Of a stretch of DNA of 64,000 bases, positions 44,183 through 57,400 are shown one piece after another (position 1 is the first letter of the stretch; every line of letters starts with the position of its first letter). Below the pieces are notes generated by a model. That model ran no database searches, was not told the origin of the DNA, and saw only the letters and a program-made list of their open reading frames with translations. Position numbers and translations under genes: made by a program. Source of the stretch: Protea cynaroides (Eukaryota > Streptophyta > Magnoliopsida > Proteales > Proteaceae); the NCBI GenBank assembly GCA_028583415.1, contig CM053267.1:26894902-26958901 (forward strand). The letters are read 5' to 3'.

Positions 44183-46424
44183 TGTCACACCCCAATTCTA
44201 CACCATTCAGAACGGTGTGATGAACCGTTAATAAATCAATGGTTCAACCAGAATCTCTAATATGCTATGTTCATTAAAAATAAAATCATACACATTCACA
44301 ACCATAATCAGAATAAATACACAATAGCGAAAGTCTTATAGTAAATGAATTGAGAATTCTAACTGTAATAATCATAAATAAAATATCAAGTTATTATTGT
44401 ATCAACTGAGACATAAGTAAATAAAATATCAATTACATTCCTTTAATAATTCAAATGAAAATCTAATTGAATACGCATGAGTTTCACTTGCATGAGGGGT
44501 ATGCGTATCCTCTAAGTCTTCGACTTCCATCGTAGCAACACGCCCATATACTGGAACATTGATGTAATCTTCGACAGTGGGACCTGCATCATCAACTAAA
44601 AATATTCGACGTCGAGAAGGTGAGCGCACATCATGGCTCAGTGAGCAAACAAAACAATGCAACAAACATATGCATGCATTCAATTCATATCTTTAGTCTG
44701 GTAAATAAGTTTGCAATGTACTGTAGAAAGGATAGGTGGCCGCCGCACTTCTATACACGAGTGTGTGAAGTCGCCCAAAGGTAACGTTTATTGTCGTCCC
44801 ACATGCACCCACCATGGACAATGTACACGCTAAGGTCACGTTTATTGCTGTACCAGTTGCCCATACCAACACGTAAGCCCCTGTTGGCGAGGGCTTGCAA
44901 ACTGGGCTCACAACTAACCAATCCTAATGCCAAACAGTGTATCCAAGGCTGCACCCCAGCATCCCTCAATACGTCCATAGAGATAGGGCTAAGGCCCCCC
45001 GACAGAGTCAGAGACAACACGGTCTGAGACCACCTCCCCTCATACCCTACGACGTAATAGTTCTGCTAAGGTAATGGCGATACAACGATGTCAATGGACA
45101 AGACTTGAGTTAGAGATAGAGCTAGAGTGCTGAGGCCCGGCCTATGACATCCCCTGATACTCGCTCGCATCAAGCACACCAACCACACACATACATTCAC
45201 ATGCCTATTCCTATCATCATCATCATCATCATGTTATAAACAATAATTAAAATATGCATTAACAGTAATAATAGAAATATTGGATGACATGTTGAATGCA
45301 CATGCAAGCATACACGCATAGAATCAATCATGGCATTGGACTCAAGAATATAAACAGTTTATTATTAACCAATTAGTTTAGGTCTTGTTCCCTCACCTTT
45401 GCTTGATCGTAGATCCTCTTTTAAGCTTTAGGAATCAACTTAAGATCAATGTTATATCACTAGAAGACATAATCAAGTCGATAGAATTTAATTAGAATTA
45501 ATTTTGATTTTAAAAAGCCTACTGTTAACTGGGGGTCGATGCCAGGGTCGGAGGTTCCATCGACCCTGGGTGCTACCACCTAGATTCTGGACTTCCCGAA
45601 CACTGGGGATCGATTGTTAGGGTCTTGTAGGGTCAATTGTGCATCGAACCCCAGTGCGACCCCCCATGGGTTTAGTCAAAATTCTCATCCTACAGTCTAT
45701 TCTTTCGTGTTTGGGGTCCTATGGCTTACTTCTACAATCCATTCCACACATGTTATATGGTCTAGAACCATAGTTCATTCACCTATATGGCTTTTATGAT
45801 TTCTCCCATGGTTTTTCATGAAAACCTAACCATGGGTGTATGATTTGGGTTTCTCCTAGATCATACCCTCTTTACTATCTATTCTAAGGTCTGTAGAATT
45901 ACATGGAGCTAGTATCCATACCTGAGAATTAGGCTTGTTTCGCTGAAGCCTTCTCTTTGATCTTCTTCTCAGCTTTCCTTCTTTTCTCTTTCTTTTCTCC
46001 TTCTCTTCTCTTTCTCTCAATCCAATTAGGGTTCTAAAAGGAATAAAAGAGGCTTAGGGATGTCCTATTTATAGAGTAGAAACTCCCAAAATAAGTCCCA
46101 TTGAGATTAGAAAAGAATCCCATTGAAATTTGGAAAGTTCCCAACTCACGGTTTCTGTTGCCAGACTGGGGGTCGGAGATCCCGTCGACCCCTGGTTCTA
46201 AAATGTCTGACCCCCGGTTAAAAATTGAGGGTCTGACTTTTATACTGGGGGGTCCGACCCTGCCTTGCTGGGTATGCGACCCTCCCCCTTATATTAGTAT
46301 TTTTGGGTCAGTTTAATACCTGGGATCGTGATCTCCCTTACGCACTTGATCCATTTGGCTCGACCATGATGGGTAGACCTGGTTCAAGGTGGTAAGACCG
46401 GGTTAGTTTGATACGAGTCTTACA
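44183..46424 (-). repeat. 5' LTR of element F
   Basis: 2242 bp. TATA box 46065-46073, GGTCGA words about 45530-45670 and 46170-46290, donor at 45397/45396, acceptor at 44596. Confidence 0.92.
44463..44596 (-). pseudogene. LTR-encoded frame (F 5' LTR), 1-nt deletion
   Basis: 134 bp in place of 135: one base is missing near 44499, which shifts the frame before SCEC. The first 30 codons match the 3' LTR copy. Confidence 0.42.
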
Positions 46425-48720
46425 GATACCGCCTCCGCCTCGGCCCATTTAGTAAAGTAATCCACTGCGACTATGACGAATTTCCTCTAATAGCGGGTAG
46501 GGAGAAACGGATCCCTGATGTCCATTCCCCAAGTGGCGAAGGGAATTGGGGCTGCTTCTATGGACCTCAGGGGGGCAGCTGGGAGGGGGGGAACTGGGCC
46601 ATACATTTGGCACTTCCCACATTTCTTTACGTAGTCGATGCACTCCTTTTGCATCTTCGGCCAGTATTAGCCTTGACGCAATATTTTGTGAGCAAGGACT
46701 CTCCCCCCTTGATGTGCTTCGAAAATACCTTCGTGGACTTCCTGAATAGCCAACGCTGCTTCTGACGGACGCAAACACCGCAGCAAGGGGAACGTAAAGG
46801 CTTTCTTGTACAGAGTATCTGCCTCAACCACGTAGTGGGTGGCCTTGGATTGTATCCGCTTGGCCTCCTTCTTGTCCTCCGGTAGGGTGCCCTCTCGAAG
46901 AAATGAATAGATCGGGTCAATCCACGATGGCTCTGACACCGCTGGTAGTACCATTTTAGAGTTGGGATCCACCGTTGAGTGTAACAAGGTTTCAGTGTAC
47001 ACCGAGTGATCCAGATCTGACAAATCCGAAGTAGCCAGTTTTGACAGGGAATCTGCTAGTGTGTTCTGATCCCAAAGTACGTGGCACAGTGTAAAACTGT
47101 CAAAAACCGAGGCTGCCTCTTGCACCTTCCGCAAGTATGCGGCCATACTGACTTTCTTTGCCTTGTACTCCCCATTTACCTGTTGCACCACCAACTGAGA
47201 GTTGCTGGACGCCTCGATCCTTCTAGCCATTGCTTCCTTGGCCAGGCGTAGTCCGGCGATCAGGGCCTCGTACTCGACTGTATTATTAGACACCTGAAAC
47301 ATGAATCGAAGGGCATAGTGAATCTGAAATCTTTCGGGGTTGGTGAGTATGAAACCAGCACCGCACTGAGTCTTGTTCGATGCTCCATCGACAAACAAGG
47401 TCCAAGGTTGTGAAGTGCTTTCTTTGCCTTGACTGTCTGCTGCTTCCTCTGCTTCTCCGGGGGGGGGGGGGGATGATTCAATAAGAAAATCGGCCAAGGT
47501 TTGAGCCTTGATGGCCGTGCAAGGCTTGTAACTGATATCGAACTCTCCCAATTCGACAGCCCAATTGATCACCCGGCCAGAGGTGTCCGATCTCGACAAA
47601 ATTTTCTTGAGGGGCTGATCAGTTAAGACGGTAATGGAATGCACTTTGAAATATGGCCTGAGCTTTCGCACAGATGTCACCAATTTGAGAGCAACCTTCT
47701 CGATGAATTTGTACCGAGTTTAGCTTCCAACAGAATTTTATTGACATAATAAATGGGATGCTGGACGTCAACTACCTCTTTAATAAGCACATCGCTTATC
47801 GCCTTCGATGATACGGCCAAGTACAGCTCCAATGTGTCCCCTACTTTGGGCTTAACTAAGAGTGGAGGAGATGCTAAGTAAGATTTTAACACCTCGAACG
47901 CCTGTTGACATTCGGCGGTCCATTCAAAGGTCTTGTTGCCCTTGAGGGTTTGAAAAAAGGGGAGGCACTTGTCCACCGAATGAGACATGAATCGACTTAG
48001 GGCGGCTACTCATCCGGTTAGGTCCTGCACTTCCTTCACTCTGGTTGTGCTGGCATACTGAGGATGGTGGTGATTTTTGAGGGGTTTGCCTCAATGCCAC
48101 AACTGGATACCATGAATCCGAGGAACTTCCCCGAAGTGACTCCAAACACACACTTGGCAGGGTTGAGAATCATTCTGTGCTGTCGTAGCACTCCGAATGC
48201 CTCCTCCAAGTCCTTTATGTGGTCCTTCCCGACCAGGCTTTTTACTAGCATATCATCAATGTACACCTCCACGTTCCTTCTGATCTGCTTTGCGAAGATT
48301 TTGTTTACCAGCCTTTGGTACGTGGCTCCAACATTTTTAAGACCGAAGGGCATAACATCATAGCAAAAGAGGCCTCGGTTGGTGACAAAGGCAGTTTTCT
48401 CTGAGTCGGCCGTGTGCATTTGGATCTGATTGTAACCAGAGTAGGCGTCCATAAAGCTTAATTGTGCATGTCCAGCCATAGCATCGATGAGCTGATCAAT
48501 CCGAGGAAGGGGGAAATTATCCTTCTGGCATGCCTTGTTTAGGTCAATGAAATCAATGCAAATTCACCATTTGTCCCCCGCCTTTGGGACCATGACGACG
48601 TTTGCAAGCCATTCCGATTAATGGATTTCTCTGATAAATCCTGCCTCCAATAATTTCACTACTTCATCATCTATGAGACGCTGTCGAGATGCAGCAAACA
48701 TCCGCTTCTTCTGGCGCACT
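46425..48720 (-). pseudogene. G pol: RT, RNase H, aRH, integrase start
   Basis: RT with FMDAYSGYNQI near 48455 and YIDDMLVKS near 48265 (open 48479-48036); connection and RNase H about 47990-47550; a second RNase H with TLFVDGASN near 47400 and TVEYEALIAGL near 47280 (open 47683-46667); integrase HHCC start (HEGIFEAHQGG near 46710), then TKWAEAE near 46440 at the break. Stops and frameshifts lie at about 48620, 48560, 48035 and 47690. A 13-base C run (47459-47471, written as G on plus) encodes a PPPP linker between the two RNase H domains. Confidence 0.85.
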
Positions 48721-49137
48721 GGCAGGTGCCGAGGATCTACATTCAGGCAATGTTGTGCAACGTCTCAGGGAATTCCCGACATGTCGGTAGTGGACCAGGC
48801 AAAAATGTCGACATTCGCCTTTAAGAAACTTATTAACACTGTCCTTTGCGGCTCTGTGAGTGATGACCCGATCTGGATAGTACTATCTGGATTCTCCTCC
48901 ACCAGAGGGACCTGGACTAGGTCCTCGGTGGGTGTCCCTCTCTACTGCTTGGGATCGTCCCGCTGATCTTCGACATGCACCTGCAAAGCTTGGGCCAGAT
49001 TTTTAGAATCCGTGAGCTCGGCTGAATAACATTTTTATGACACGAGCTGATCCGACCGGCATTCCCCGGCTCCTCTTAGTGTGGGGAATTTGATGACCAA
49101 ATGGTATGGAGACGGGACCGACCTGAGCGCAATCATA

Positions 49138-49470
49138 CTAGGCCTCCCAAACAAAGCAAGACGATGAGACATCGACTACTAAGAAGTTCATCGTTACCCT
49201 TGATTCCTTAGGGTAAGTGCCTGCCCTGACGGGTAGCCGGATAGATCCCTTTACTATAACGAGGTCACCCGAGAAACTGACCAAGGGATAATCTATGGGC
49301 AATATACACTCGGGTGGAATTTTCATGCGTTGGAAGGCTTGCTAGTAGATGATATCAGTGGAGCTGTCTGTATCGACAATGATCTTGTGGACATCGTTGC
49401 CCTCTATCCTCAAAGTGATGACAATGGCGTCTTCATGAGGCATTTCCAGACCGCACAGATCCTCATCGCT
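49138..49470 (-). pseudogene. G protease region
   Basis: Minus-strand frame with the retropepsin signature altered: VDTDSS where DTGSS is usual (near 49375), followed by a TAG and then MKIPPECILPIDYPLVSFSG. The rest, LPVRAGTYP...TMNFLVVDV, is typical of Tat proteases. The region between here and RT (48720-49137) is frameshifted and carries no clear domain. Confidence 0.65.
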
Positions 49471-49639
49471 GAATGTCAGGAAGTCTCTTGTGCGAGCCCT
49501 CTTATCAGGCCACTATGTAGATTTGACACTCTGAGCATAGGCCTTTCGAGCCTTGGCAGATGTGTTGCCAGCCGTTGGTCCATCAGTGATAGTCATTGCC
49601 TTCCGTCCTTGCATAGAGGGATCATAAATTAAATCGTCG

Positions 49640-51826
49640 ACCATGGCCGAGGTGGCCGCCTCAGCCAAGGAGGGTCAGTTAATTGCTGTGTTCTTTTCTT
49701 ACACCGGCCCAACATTTGGTATGCTCGATTTGACCTTCCCACTCCATGGGTCATATCTCAGCCTCGCAGTTCTGACGGTACCCACATGATCACAGGGTAA
49801 GTCTACTGTCGGAGGTGGATCGAGGACACACAACGGTGGCGGTCGACGAGTCTGGTCCCGGTGTTGCCGTGGCAGCCTAGGGTCGATCCTAAGCCGAGTC
49901 CTCCCCTGGGATTCCAAAGAATTCAATACCCTTCCCTGTTCATGCACTTGTTGAGGGGTATAGGTGAACTGACAACGGATGATTTCAATGTCCCTATGCG
50001 CCAGGGTCGGACCTCTTTCTCTCCTTTCTCCTTGCTGATGAGGCTGCTGCTCAGGGCGCCTGTCTGGGTACTGGGGCTCGACTCCCTGTCTTTCCTCCTT
50101 TCCTCTCGAGGAGGATCTCTTCGACCTTCTCTTCTGTTTACCCTCTTGGGCTCTCTTCCTTCCATTCTTCTTAGTTCCCTTTCGGAAGTTTTCTCCCGTG
50201 GAAGGAGGGGTGGTCTTTTCCGCTCTTCCCCTGATGTTGCAAGTACCCGTGGGGCATTGTGATCCAGATATTGCTTATAATATCCTCTTCAAATGAGGTC
50301 CTCAATCTCTGCCTGCAAGTTCCAACACTCATCGGTGGTCTGACCAATGTCCCGATGGTATTGGCAGTACTCGTTCGGGTTTCTTCGCTACGCTTCGGTT
50401 AAAATCTTCTAGGGCCAAGGGGCCGTCATTAGCGATGAGCGTATAGACGTCTCCAAGGGGCCGGTTGAGCAGGGTGTAATCACTGAACTTCTTCTAGATT
50501 AGGCTTCGAGCCCTAGCTTCCTCTCTTCTCGACCTCTTGTCTTCTCCTGGGCGTGTGAGGTCTTGCCTTTTGTCTGTTCGCTTGTTGGGAGTGTCAACTA
50601 AGCCCTTGCTGGCTTCGTGGATCTCGTTAGCTGTGGTAAACTTCTCACAACGAGCCAAGAGCTCTTGCAAGTCGGTCGGTTCCTTTTTGGCAATGGAAAA
50701 TTTGAGCTTTGGGTCAGTGACCGCTGCTCTCAACGTAACGAAATGAACCTCCTCATCGATGTCTTTCACCTGTAGTACCTCCAAGTTGAATTTGGCCAAG
50801 AAGGCCCGCAGGGTCTCATCGGACCTTTGTCTCATATTCATGAGGTGCACGCTTGTCTTCCGCTGCACCCTACTTCCTTAGAAGTGCATTCTGAAGAGCT
50901 TTCCCATGGTTTTGAAAGAGTCAATAGATTGCGGAGGTAGGTTGTTAAACCACATTCGAGCCGCACCTTTTAGAGTAAGGGGAAAGGCCCTGCACATAAT
51001 CGCATTTGGGTTTGCATGGAGGACCATCGCGCCCACAAAATTGTTCAAATGGTCGACTGGGTCAGTAGATCTGTCGTATGAATCTACTGGCGGCATGCTG
51101 AACCGCTTGGGCAAGGGGACCCTCATGATGATATCAGTCAGAGGGTTGTCTGTAGAATAATCCATGTCCTTATCCGGGTCACCCCTGCCTTCTCCATCGT
51201 CTCGACCTTTTGGTGCAAGATTGCTAATTGGTCCGCTATTTTTGCGGCTACCTCCGGATCCATGGGAGCAGTTTGTTTATCTGTGCCCATGACAACCTCT
51301 GGTAGCGTTACGTGTTGCGGAACCAACAACTCTTCCAAGACATCTTTGGCTTGCCGAATTGCTGTCCTCGGCTAGGGACCGAGCCTTTCTCGAGCAGGTA
51401 TCCTCCCATGTTGTGACGTTGATCCCGTTCCACTTATTTCTGGACCTGGGTGTGCGTTGATCCCATGTCTGATGGGTTTAGCTCCGCTTTTCCCATGACA
51501 ATCTCGAGGTGGATCTTAGGGGGGTCAGCTTCCTTATGCGGGTCAGTTGGAGGAACGACGCCTATGGGAGGACGGGATGTAGCCTCAGTGACTAGGGGCT
51601 GTAACCCTTGTACAAATCTGGTTAACACCACGAGCTGCTGTGCCACGGTCTCAAATTGTTCATATGTAATGAACGCCTCATGCACAGGCACTTGCTCGGC
51701 CACTCGCTTTCCTCTATCTCTGTTAGGTCTCAGTTCTGACCTATCTCCATCTTCAGGGTTCATTCGCTGGTCAATCAGAGGGCGGCTGGGATTGACCATA
51801 TGGCTTCGGGTTCTCCTCAGGCTCAT
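49640..51826 (-). pseudogene. gag of element G, broken
   Basis: N-terminal part starts MSLRRTRSHM at 51826. The gag domain is at 51165-50494: NPLTDIIMRVPLP, YDRSTDPVDHL, LKGAARMWFNNLP, MRQRSDETLRAFLAKF. A degenerate zinc-knuckle region (CQYHRDIGQTTDEC near 50335) has Gln where the His of the CCHC usually is. A Lys/Arg/Glu-rich segment follows at about 50230-49930. Frames are broken between 51434 and 51338, at 50878 and after 50494. Confidence 0.75.
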
Positions 51827-51880
51827 AGCTCAAGATTCCTCTCTGGCTTTTATCTGTTGATGTCAAATCTCAAAGGGCCA

Positions 51881-51896
51881 CACGGTGGGCGCCAAA
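51881..51896 (-). other. Primer-site region, element G
   Basis: Reverse complement reads TTTGGCGCCCACCGTG, the TGGCGCC-type sequence usual just inside Tat/Ogre 5' LTRs. Confidence 0.65.
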
Positions 51897-51897
51897 C

Positions 51898-52343
51898 TGT
51901 TTCAGCCTTGATCTGTCTCGTAGGCCCACCAAGCTGACTAGACCTGCAAGACATGCAAAGACAAGGGGAAGAGGTGGGCCTGTGGCCCCGTGTCCACTCT
52001 GATGCCAAAGTTAGGGCTCTGTGAACAGTTGATGGGCTTGGTGTCGAGACCACAATAATATTTAAGTGTAAGTGGGGTAGGTAAGAGATTCTCTGTCCCA
52101 GGTATCAGAGTGAGAATCCCAAGGATAAGTAATGAGTAATAAATGTTCTAGTACCTGAATTCTCAGGATTTGCCCTATTTATAGTGAATAGTGCATTTTC
52201 TTTAAATACCGCTTTAACCCTTTGCTCCTGTATTCGGGTTTGTAAAGATGCTTTCTTATATCTAATCGGAAACATCCACGTGGCTTGTTGCTCGAGTCCG
52301 ACGTGGCGTGGTTCTTTTGACAGCGTGGCAGAATTCCCTAACA
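51898..52343 (-). repeat. 5' LTR of element G
   Basis: About 446 bp bounded by TGTTAGGG...AAACA on the minus strand. The outer border was placed by the TG/CA rule and by the start of LTR H sequence at 52344; no second copy is present to confirm it. Confidence 0.6.
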
Positions 52344-54171
52344 TCGGAGCATCCATATAGTCCTCCACAGTATAACCTACATCAACATCTAAAAATAGTG
52401 TGTACATAAGGGTGAGCTCACAACTTAACTCAGTAAGACAATCAAACAATGCAACAAACATATGCATGAGTAACATTCACATTATGGTCTAGTTTTAAGT
52501 TTGCAATGTGCTATAGAAAGGATTGGCGGCCACCGCACCTCTATACATGAGTGTGTAAAGCCGTCCAATGGATCAAACACCACTATCGTCCCACATGCAC
52601 CCACTATGGAATAGAGATAGAGCTAAAGCATCCGGATCAAACACCACCAACACTTCCCCTGATACCCTACCCATACCAACACGTAAGCCCCTATTTATTA
52701 AGGCTTGCAAACTGGGCTCACAACTAACCAATCCTATATGTCATCACAGTAGGCCCTATCCCAGCATAGCTCCCTACGGCATATAGATAGAGCTAGAGTC
52801 TACTGGCTAGGCTGGAGACCACAGTGCCACTTCCTCTCCCTGATACCCTACCCGCACCAAGCATGCTAAGACAGAACGATACGAAAAGGTGCTAGTGTGA
52901 GGAATGATCCCAGACCCCAAGCCCTTCCCATTACACACACCAACTAAAACAATCACATGCCTAACAGTTACATCCTAGCATAGCGAGTATACATGAACAA
53001 TAATAATAACTGAAAGTAAAGGATGACATGCGAGTATGCACAAACATCAGTCCATAGAATCATAATTATTAATAATATTTTACTGTTATTAAATTATTAG
53101 GGTTTAAGTCCGATTCCCTTACCTGACGCTTGTTTGATAGCTTACTCCACGTCATAGAATCCAAACTTGCTATTACAAGGTCTTACATGACATTAAGGTT
53201 ATGTTAGAATAGTTTTTCTTAGGGTTTACGTTGGTCGAAAAACTAACAAGGTCAAAACACTTCTCACAGAGCAGACCGATCATGGGTACCGGTCGTAGGT
53301 ACCGGCCGCGGCACTGTGGGGAAAGGTGCGACTGGTATGGTCGACCGGTCCCCACAGACCAGTCTCTGGGAGATACTGGTTACAGTATCGGTCGCATATG
53401 GTGCGACTGGTATGGTCGATCGGTATGTCTCCGGAAGACCATACACCCGGTTCCCGACTTATGTCAGTCAACCCCTATTGATTCTAGGGTTTCTTCTACA
53501 CATTTTAGGTCTGAGCACTGAGTTAGAGTTGTTTCCAACTCCATTCAAGTCCTAGTTTGGATGATCTTCAACCTAGAACTTAAATCTAGGGTTTATCGAC
53601 TGGATTAGGGTTTGACGGAAAATTTAGATATAGATCAACAGTTTGCCTTACAAGATATTGATCTAATCATGACTAACCATTCTAGAATGCTTAAAATAGA
53701 GGAAGGTTTAAGCACTTACTGTTGATTCGTGGTAATGTGTTATTCGTCCAACGGTAATGGCGGCTCTTTTTTCTCCTTCCTTAGCTCCTTCTCCTTCTTC
53801 AATCTCTTTCTCCTCTCTAGGGTTTGTGAGGATCAATGAAAGGGATTTAAGGAGGTTTAATGGTCCTTATATAGGCTAGGATTGAGTTTAGGAAATCCCT
53901 TATGTTAGAAAAGTCCTAGGGTTCAAAATTTGGAAAGTGGGACCTACAGAGATCCCTTTCGGATCTATGTGGTCTACTGTGTAGGCTATACCGGTCGACC
54001 GGTACCATAAACCGGTACCATCGACCGGTATGAAATATATCATACCTAATTCTGGTCCATTTTCATACCTGGTTGTCATCCGCTCATCCCGTCTGGCCCG
54101 GTGATGATTGAAAGACCTGTTACAACATGAATGAAAGGTTTAGATCGGGTTCATGGAGTGCGGGTCTTACA
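52344..54171 (-). repeat. LTR fragment H (C-type)
   Basis: C-type LTR in minus orientation from inside the 44-codon frame (first 15 codons remain at 52344-52389) to the LTR start TGTAAGACCC at 54171. GGTCGACCGGTACC-type words at about 53275-53430 and 53985-54035, donor CAG|GTAAG at 53123/53122, TATATAAG-like box near 53867-53874. Element G sits at its left edge and LINE I at its right edge. Confidence 0.85.
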
Positions 54172-56110
54172 ATAACTCTCTCCCATAGCTTCATAGTTTG
54201 ACTCATTAGCTTTATGCCTCTGTAGTTATTGCAACTCTGAATATCGCCTTTGTTTTTGTAGATCGGAACCACAATACTACTTCTCCATTCATTTGGCATT
54301 TTTCCTGAGCTCATAATTTTATTAAACAACTTAGTTAGCCAAGATACTCCATACATTCCTAGGCTCTTCCAAACTTCTATTGGGACCTCATCTGGGCCAG
54401 GTGCTTTGCTTATATTCATCCTCCTTAAAGCTTCTTTCACTTCTGTCACTCTAATTTTACATATATACCTATGACCTGTGGTGTCATGTGAGTAATGTAG
54501 CAATCTAGTGTATTATTTCCTGATACGTCTTCATTTAATAAGATGTAGAAATAATCATTCCATCTCTCTTTAATGTCCTCATCCCTTACTAGAACTCTAC
54601 CATCTGTACTTTTAATACATCTAACATGGTATAAATCTCTACTCTTCCTTTCCCTTATCTTAGCTATTTTATAGATAGCTTTTTCTCCTTCCTTAGTGCT
54701 CAGATTGATATAAAGATCTTCATATTTATTCGCCTTTACTTTTCCCACAATCTTTTGGCTTCATTTCTAGCAAGTCTATATCATTTTAGATCCTCTATAT
54801 CTTTAGTCTTTTGCCATGCCTTAAAACTATCTTTCTTAGCTTTAATGGCTGCTTGAACCTCATCATTCCACCACCAAGACTCTCTATGAGAATGACATTT
54901 TCCTTTCGATACACCTACAACCTCTTTAGCAACTTTTTAATACAAGCTGTCATCTCGTTTCACATTGTATTAGTGTCTTCCTCAGAGTTCCACATTCCTT
55001 GTTTGACCATATTATCAGTAAGAACTTTGAAGGTATTTCCTTTTAAGCACCACCACCTTATCCTAGAGCACAAAACCTGACATTTCCTACTACTTGACGT
55101 AGTGAGACATATATCTAAGACCAATAATCTTTGCTGAGTGGTTAGACTCTCCCCAAGTATAACTTTACAATCCTTACATAATAATCTACAGGACCTTCTA
55201 GTTAGAAAGAAATCTATTTGGCTTTTATGATGCCCACTTTTGAAGGTAACTAGATGCTCCTCTCTCTTTTCGAAGTATGTGTTTACGATGGATAAATCAT
55301 AAGCTGTAGTAAAATCTAAAATTGAGGTCCCCTCTTCAATTCTCACTCCAAAAGCATATCCCTCATGCACATCTTCATAACCTCTACAATCTCCCCTTAC
55401 ATGTCCATTCAAATCTCTTCTATTATAATCTTTTCACCTTTTTGTAAACCTTGCACTAATCCATCCATGTGTTCCTAAAATTATAGCTTACTATTCGCAT
55501 CCAATCCTACTTGGGGTGCGTAAGTGCTAATTATATTGACCATCTCTTTCCCCATCACTAGCGTGGTAGCTATAATCTTATCACCAAATCTTTTCACATC
55601 CACCACTTCATTCTTTAAATCTTTATCCACTATTATACCTACTCTGTTGCTATTATTTTTATTCCTTAGCTTTTTTACCTTTTCATCTTGTCTCTTGTAT
55701 GCAAGCTATGTTAATCCTTCTTCTCCTCATAACATCTATCAATTCTAGACTCTTACCCATTAAATATCTTATGTTCCAAGATACTATTCTAATCCTATGC
55801 TTATGGATTAGCTTCTTTGCCCGTATTTGTCCACGGTGCGAGAATCCTTGCCAATTTATCACCCCATCCGGACGCCGATGCGACGACCCTTGCCTATTTT
55901 TCGCTACACCATGGACAAGGTGTAACGCATCGTTTATAGAGAACACCCTAATATTACGTTGATTATTTTTTGTTTGTTAATCCATGATAAGGGTTTGGCT
56001 GTGTTTTTAGTGGTACCGACTATCAACCTGACGAAGCAACCCTCCTCCTTTATCCGGGCTTGGGACCGGCAGCATAACACTGGCGGAGTTGTTTGCGCTC
56101 TCTCAATCCT
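54172..56110 (-). pseudogene. LINE I: RTE-clade non-LTR retrotransposon, truncated
   Basis: The 5' untranslated part (about 56110-55950) has the RTE-like stretch around CCGGTCCCAAGCCCGG. Endonuclease: IVSWNIRYLMGKSLELID near 55795 with CIQETR followed by TGA where Trp is expected (about 55684), then a frameshifted middle, and GTSILDFTTAYDLS, FKSGHHKSQIDFFLTRR (55330-55215). Linker 54748-54446 and RT start KAPGPDEVPIEVW, WRSSIVVPIYKNKGD, NNYRGIKL (54410-54200). It stops at 54172 where LTR H begins, so RT motifs after NYRGI are gone. Confidence 0.82.
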
Positions 56111-57400
56111 AACACATAATACTCTTTTCTCTAGAATCTACTAAATCATAAAAAAAATACTCAATATCATTAGCTGCTTAATTTCTTATTAATTATTAGT
56201 TGGATATTTGTTTCCAGTGAACAGTTTATGTTATGGAATATCCGAATTTGGGTTTTGGATACCCCTTGATGCGAATCAAATCCAGATTTTCAACTATTCG
56301 TATACATCAATACTTATAACCAATCAAAACTAATTAAGAAAGGAATTTTCTACTTGTAACAAATTAACTGACATATAACAAGGTCTGTTCAGCCTCAGAT
56401 TGCTTCAGTCCCCAAATAAAATACCAAAATCACCCTTATATATATTGAGGTTCGGATGATGATCCCCTTTAATGCATCCTCATTGGGTCGTCCTTGTTTC
56501 ATATAGACAGATCCATAAAGAAATGCTTTTACATTCCTAGCCATCATTTTTCAGTTGCATGGCCACATGTGTAGATTGTGAAAAGGAGGGTCTACAATTG
56601 TATGATGCCGCTACAAGCTCTTGATAACTTTTCAGCAATTGTTTCAACCATACGTGAATCCCATGCATGCCCCACAGTCTACACACATTTGTCTTGAGTT
56701 TTCCCAATAGATTAAACAACATAATCTTTGGAATTTATTAAACAGTAAAGGGTACAACAGGAATTGCAATCATTGTTTTAGGTATTGATATCGGAACGGT
56801 TATATTTGTCAATCCGTATCATTGACCGTGACTTATATGAATACTTGACCGATAAGGTTTGATTGAATCGGTATGAAAATCAGTACCTGAAACATACCAA
56901 ATAGGCATACCATGTTAGAATATGACCGATATCCGTATCCAATCCTGATACAAATATCCATACCCGTTCTGATACCATGAACTAAATCCATGATTGCAAT
57001 TAAAACCTGATTGCCAGAAATGGATTTTCCAAGGAAAGCACACCAGCCCATTGTCTTCATCCTCATATAGCATAATGTAGTCCCCAGCCTAAAGGTTGTT
57101 TTGCATCACAAAATCAAAGGTTCAAAGATTGAAAACGTGGCTTATGGGCTTCTTCATCGGCCGTCGTGTCATCGTCATCATCATCATCGTGGTACCCCAT
57201 TGAGGGAAAAAAAATGAAACTTCACTATCCCATTTAGGGTAGTTTTGTCCTTAAAAAATTGAGGATAATTTGATGTTGGCATCTAACGAAAATCAATTAA
57301 TGGATTGGGCTTGTGTGAACACATTTTTAAAATTAAGGATAGTACGAGTAATTGTAAGTAACTACTCAGATGATAGGTGGAAATAAGCCATAATCCAGGG
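56111..57400. other. Intergenic DNA without recognisable genes
   Basis: AT-rich. Around 56765-57000 there are many short GATATC/CCGATA/CCGTATCC variants, suggesting an old low-complexity or small-repeat remnant; a GAT/ATC microsatellite lies at 57167-57190. Only short shadow ORFs. Confidence 0.5.

Larger units (their letters stand above)
34419..46424 (-). mobile_element. Element F: full-length Tekay-like chromovirus
   Basis: 12.0 kb in minus orientation with two LTRs (34419-36672 and 44183-46424), primer site, aORF, gag, pol and polypurine tract. Its subfamily is close to A/B but distinct in gag and aORF. Flanks are TTAGG on the left (34414-34418) and GATAC on the right (46425-46429): no target duplication. 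The left neighbour is LTR D and the right neighbour is Tat element G, so the two ends probably had different insertion sites. Confidence 0.92.
46425..52343 (-). mobile_element. Element G: Tat-lineage Ty3/gypsy retrotransposon, truncated
   Basis: Minus orientation: 5' LTR (51898-52343), primer-site region (51881-51896), gag, protease, RT, RNase H and a second (archaeal-type) RNase H, then the integrase start. It ends abruptly at 46424/46425 where the F LTR begins, so most of integrase and the 3' LTR are missing. The dual RNase H and YIDDMLVKS RT motif are typical of the Tat lineage (family knowledge). Confidence 0.88.

Noticed and set aside
54811..55080. Plus-strand ORFs over LINE I
   Set aside because: Complement of endonuclease/RT coding sequence on the minus strand.
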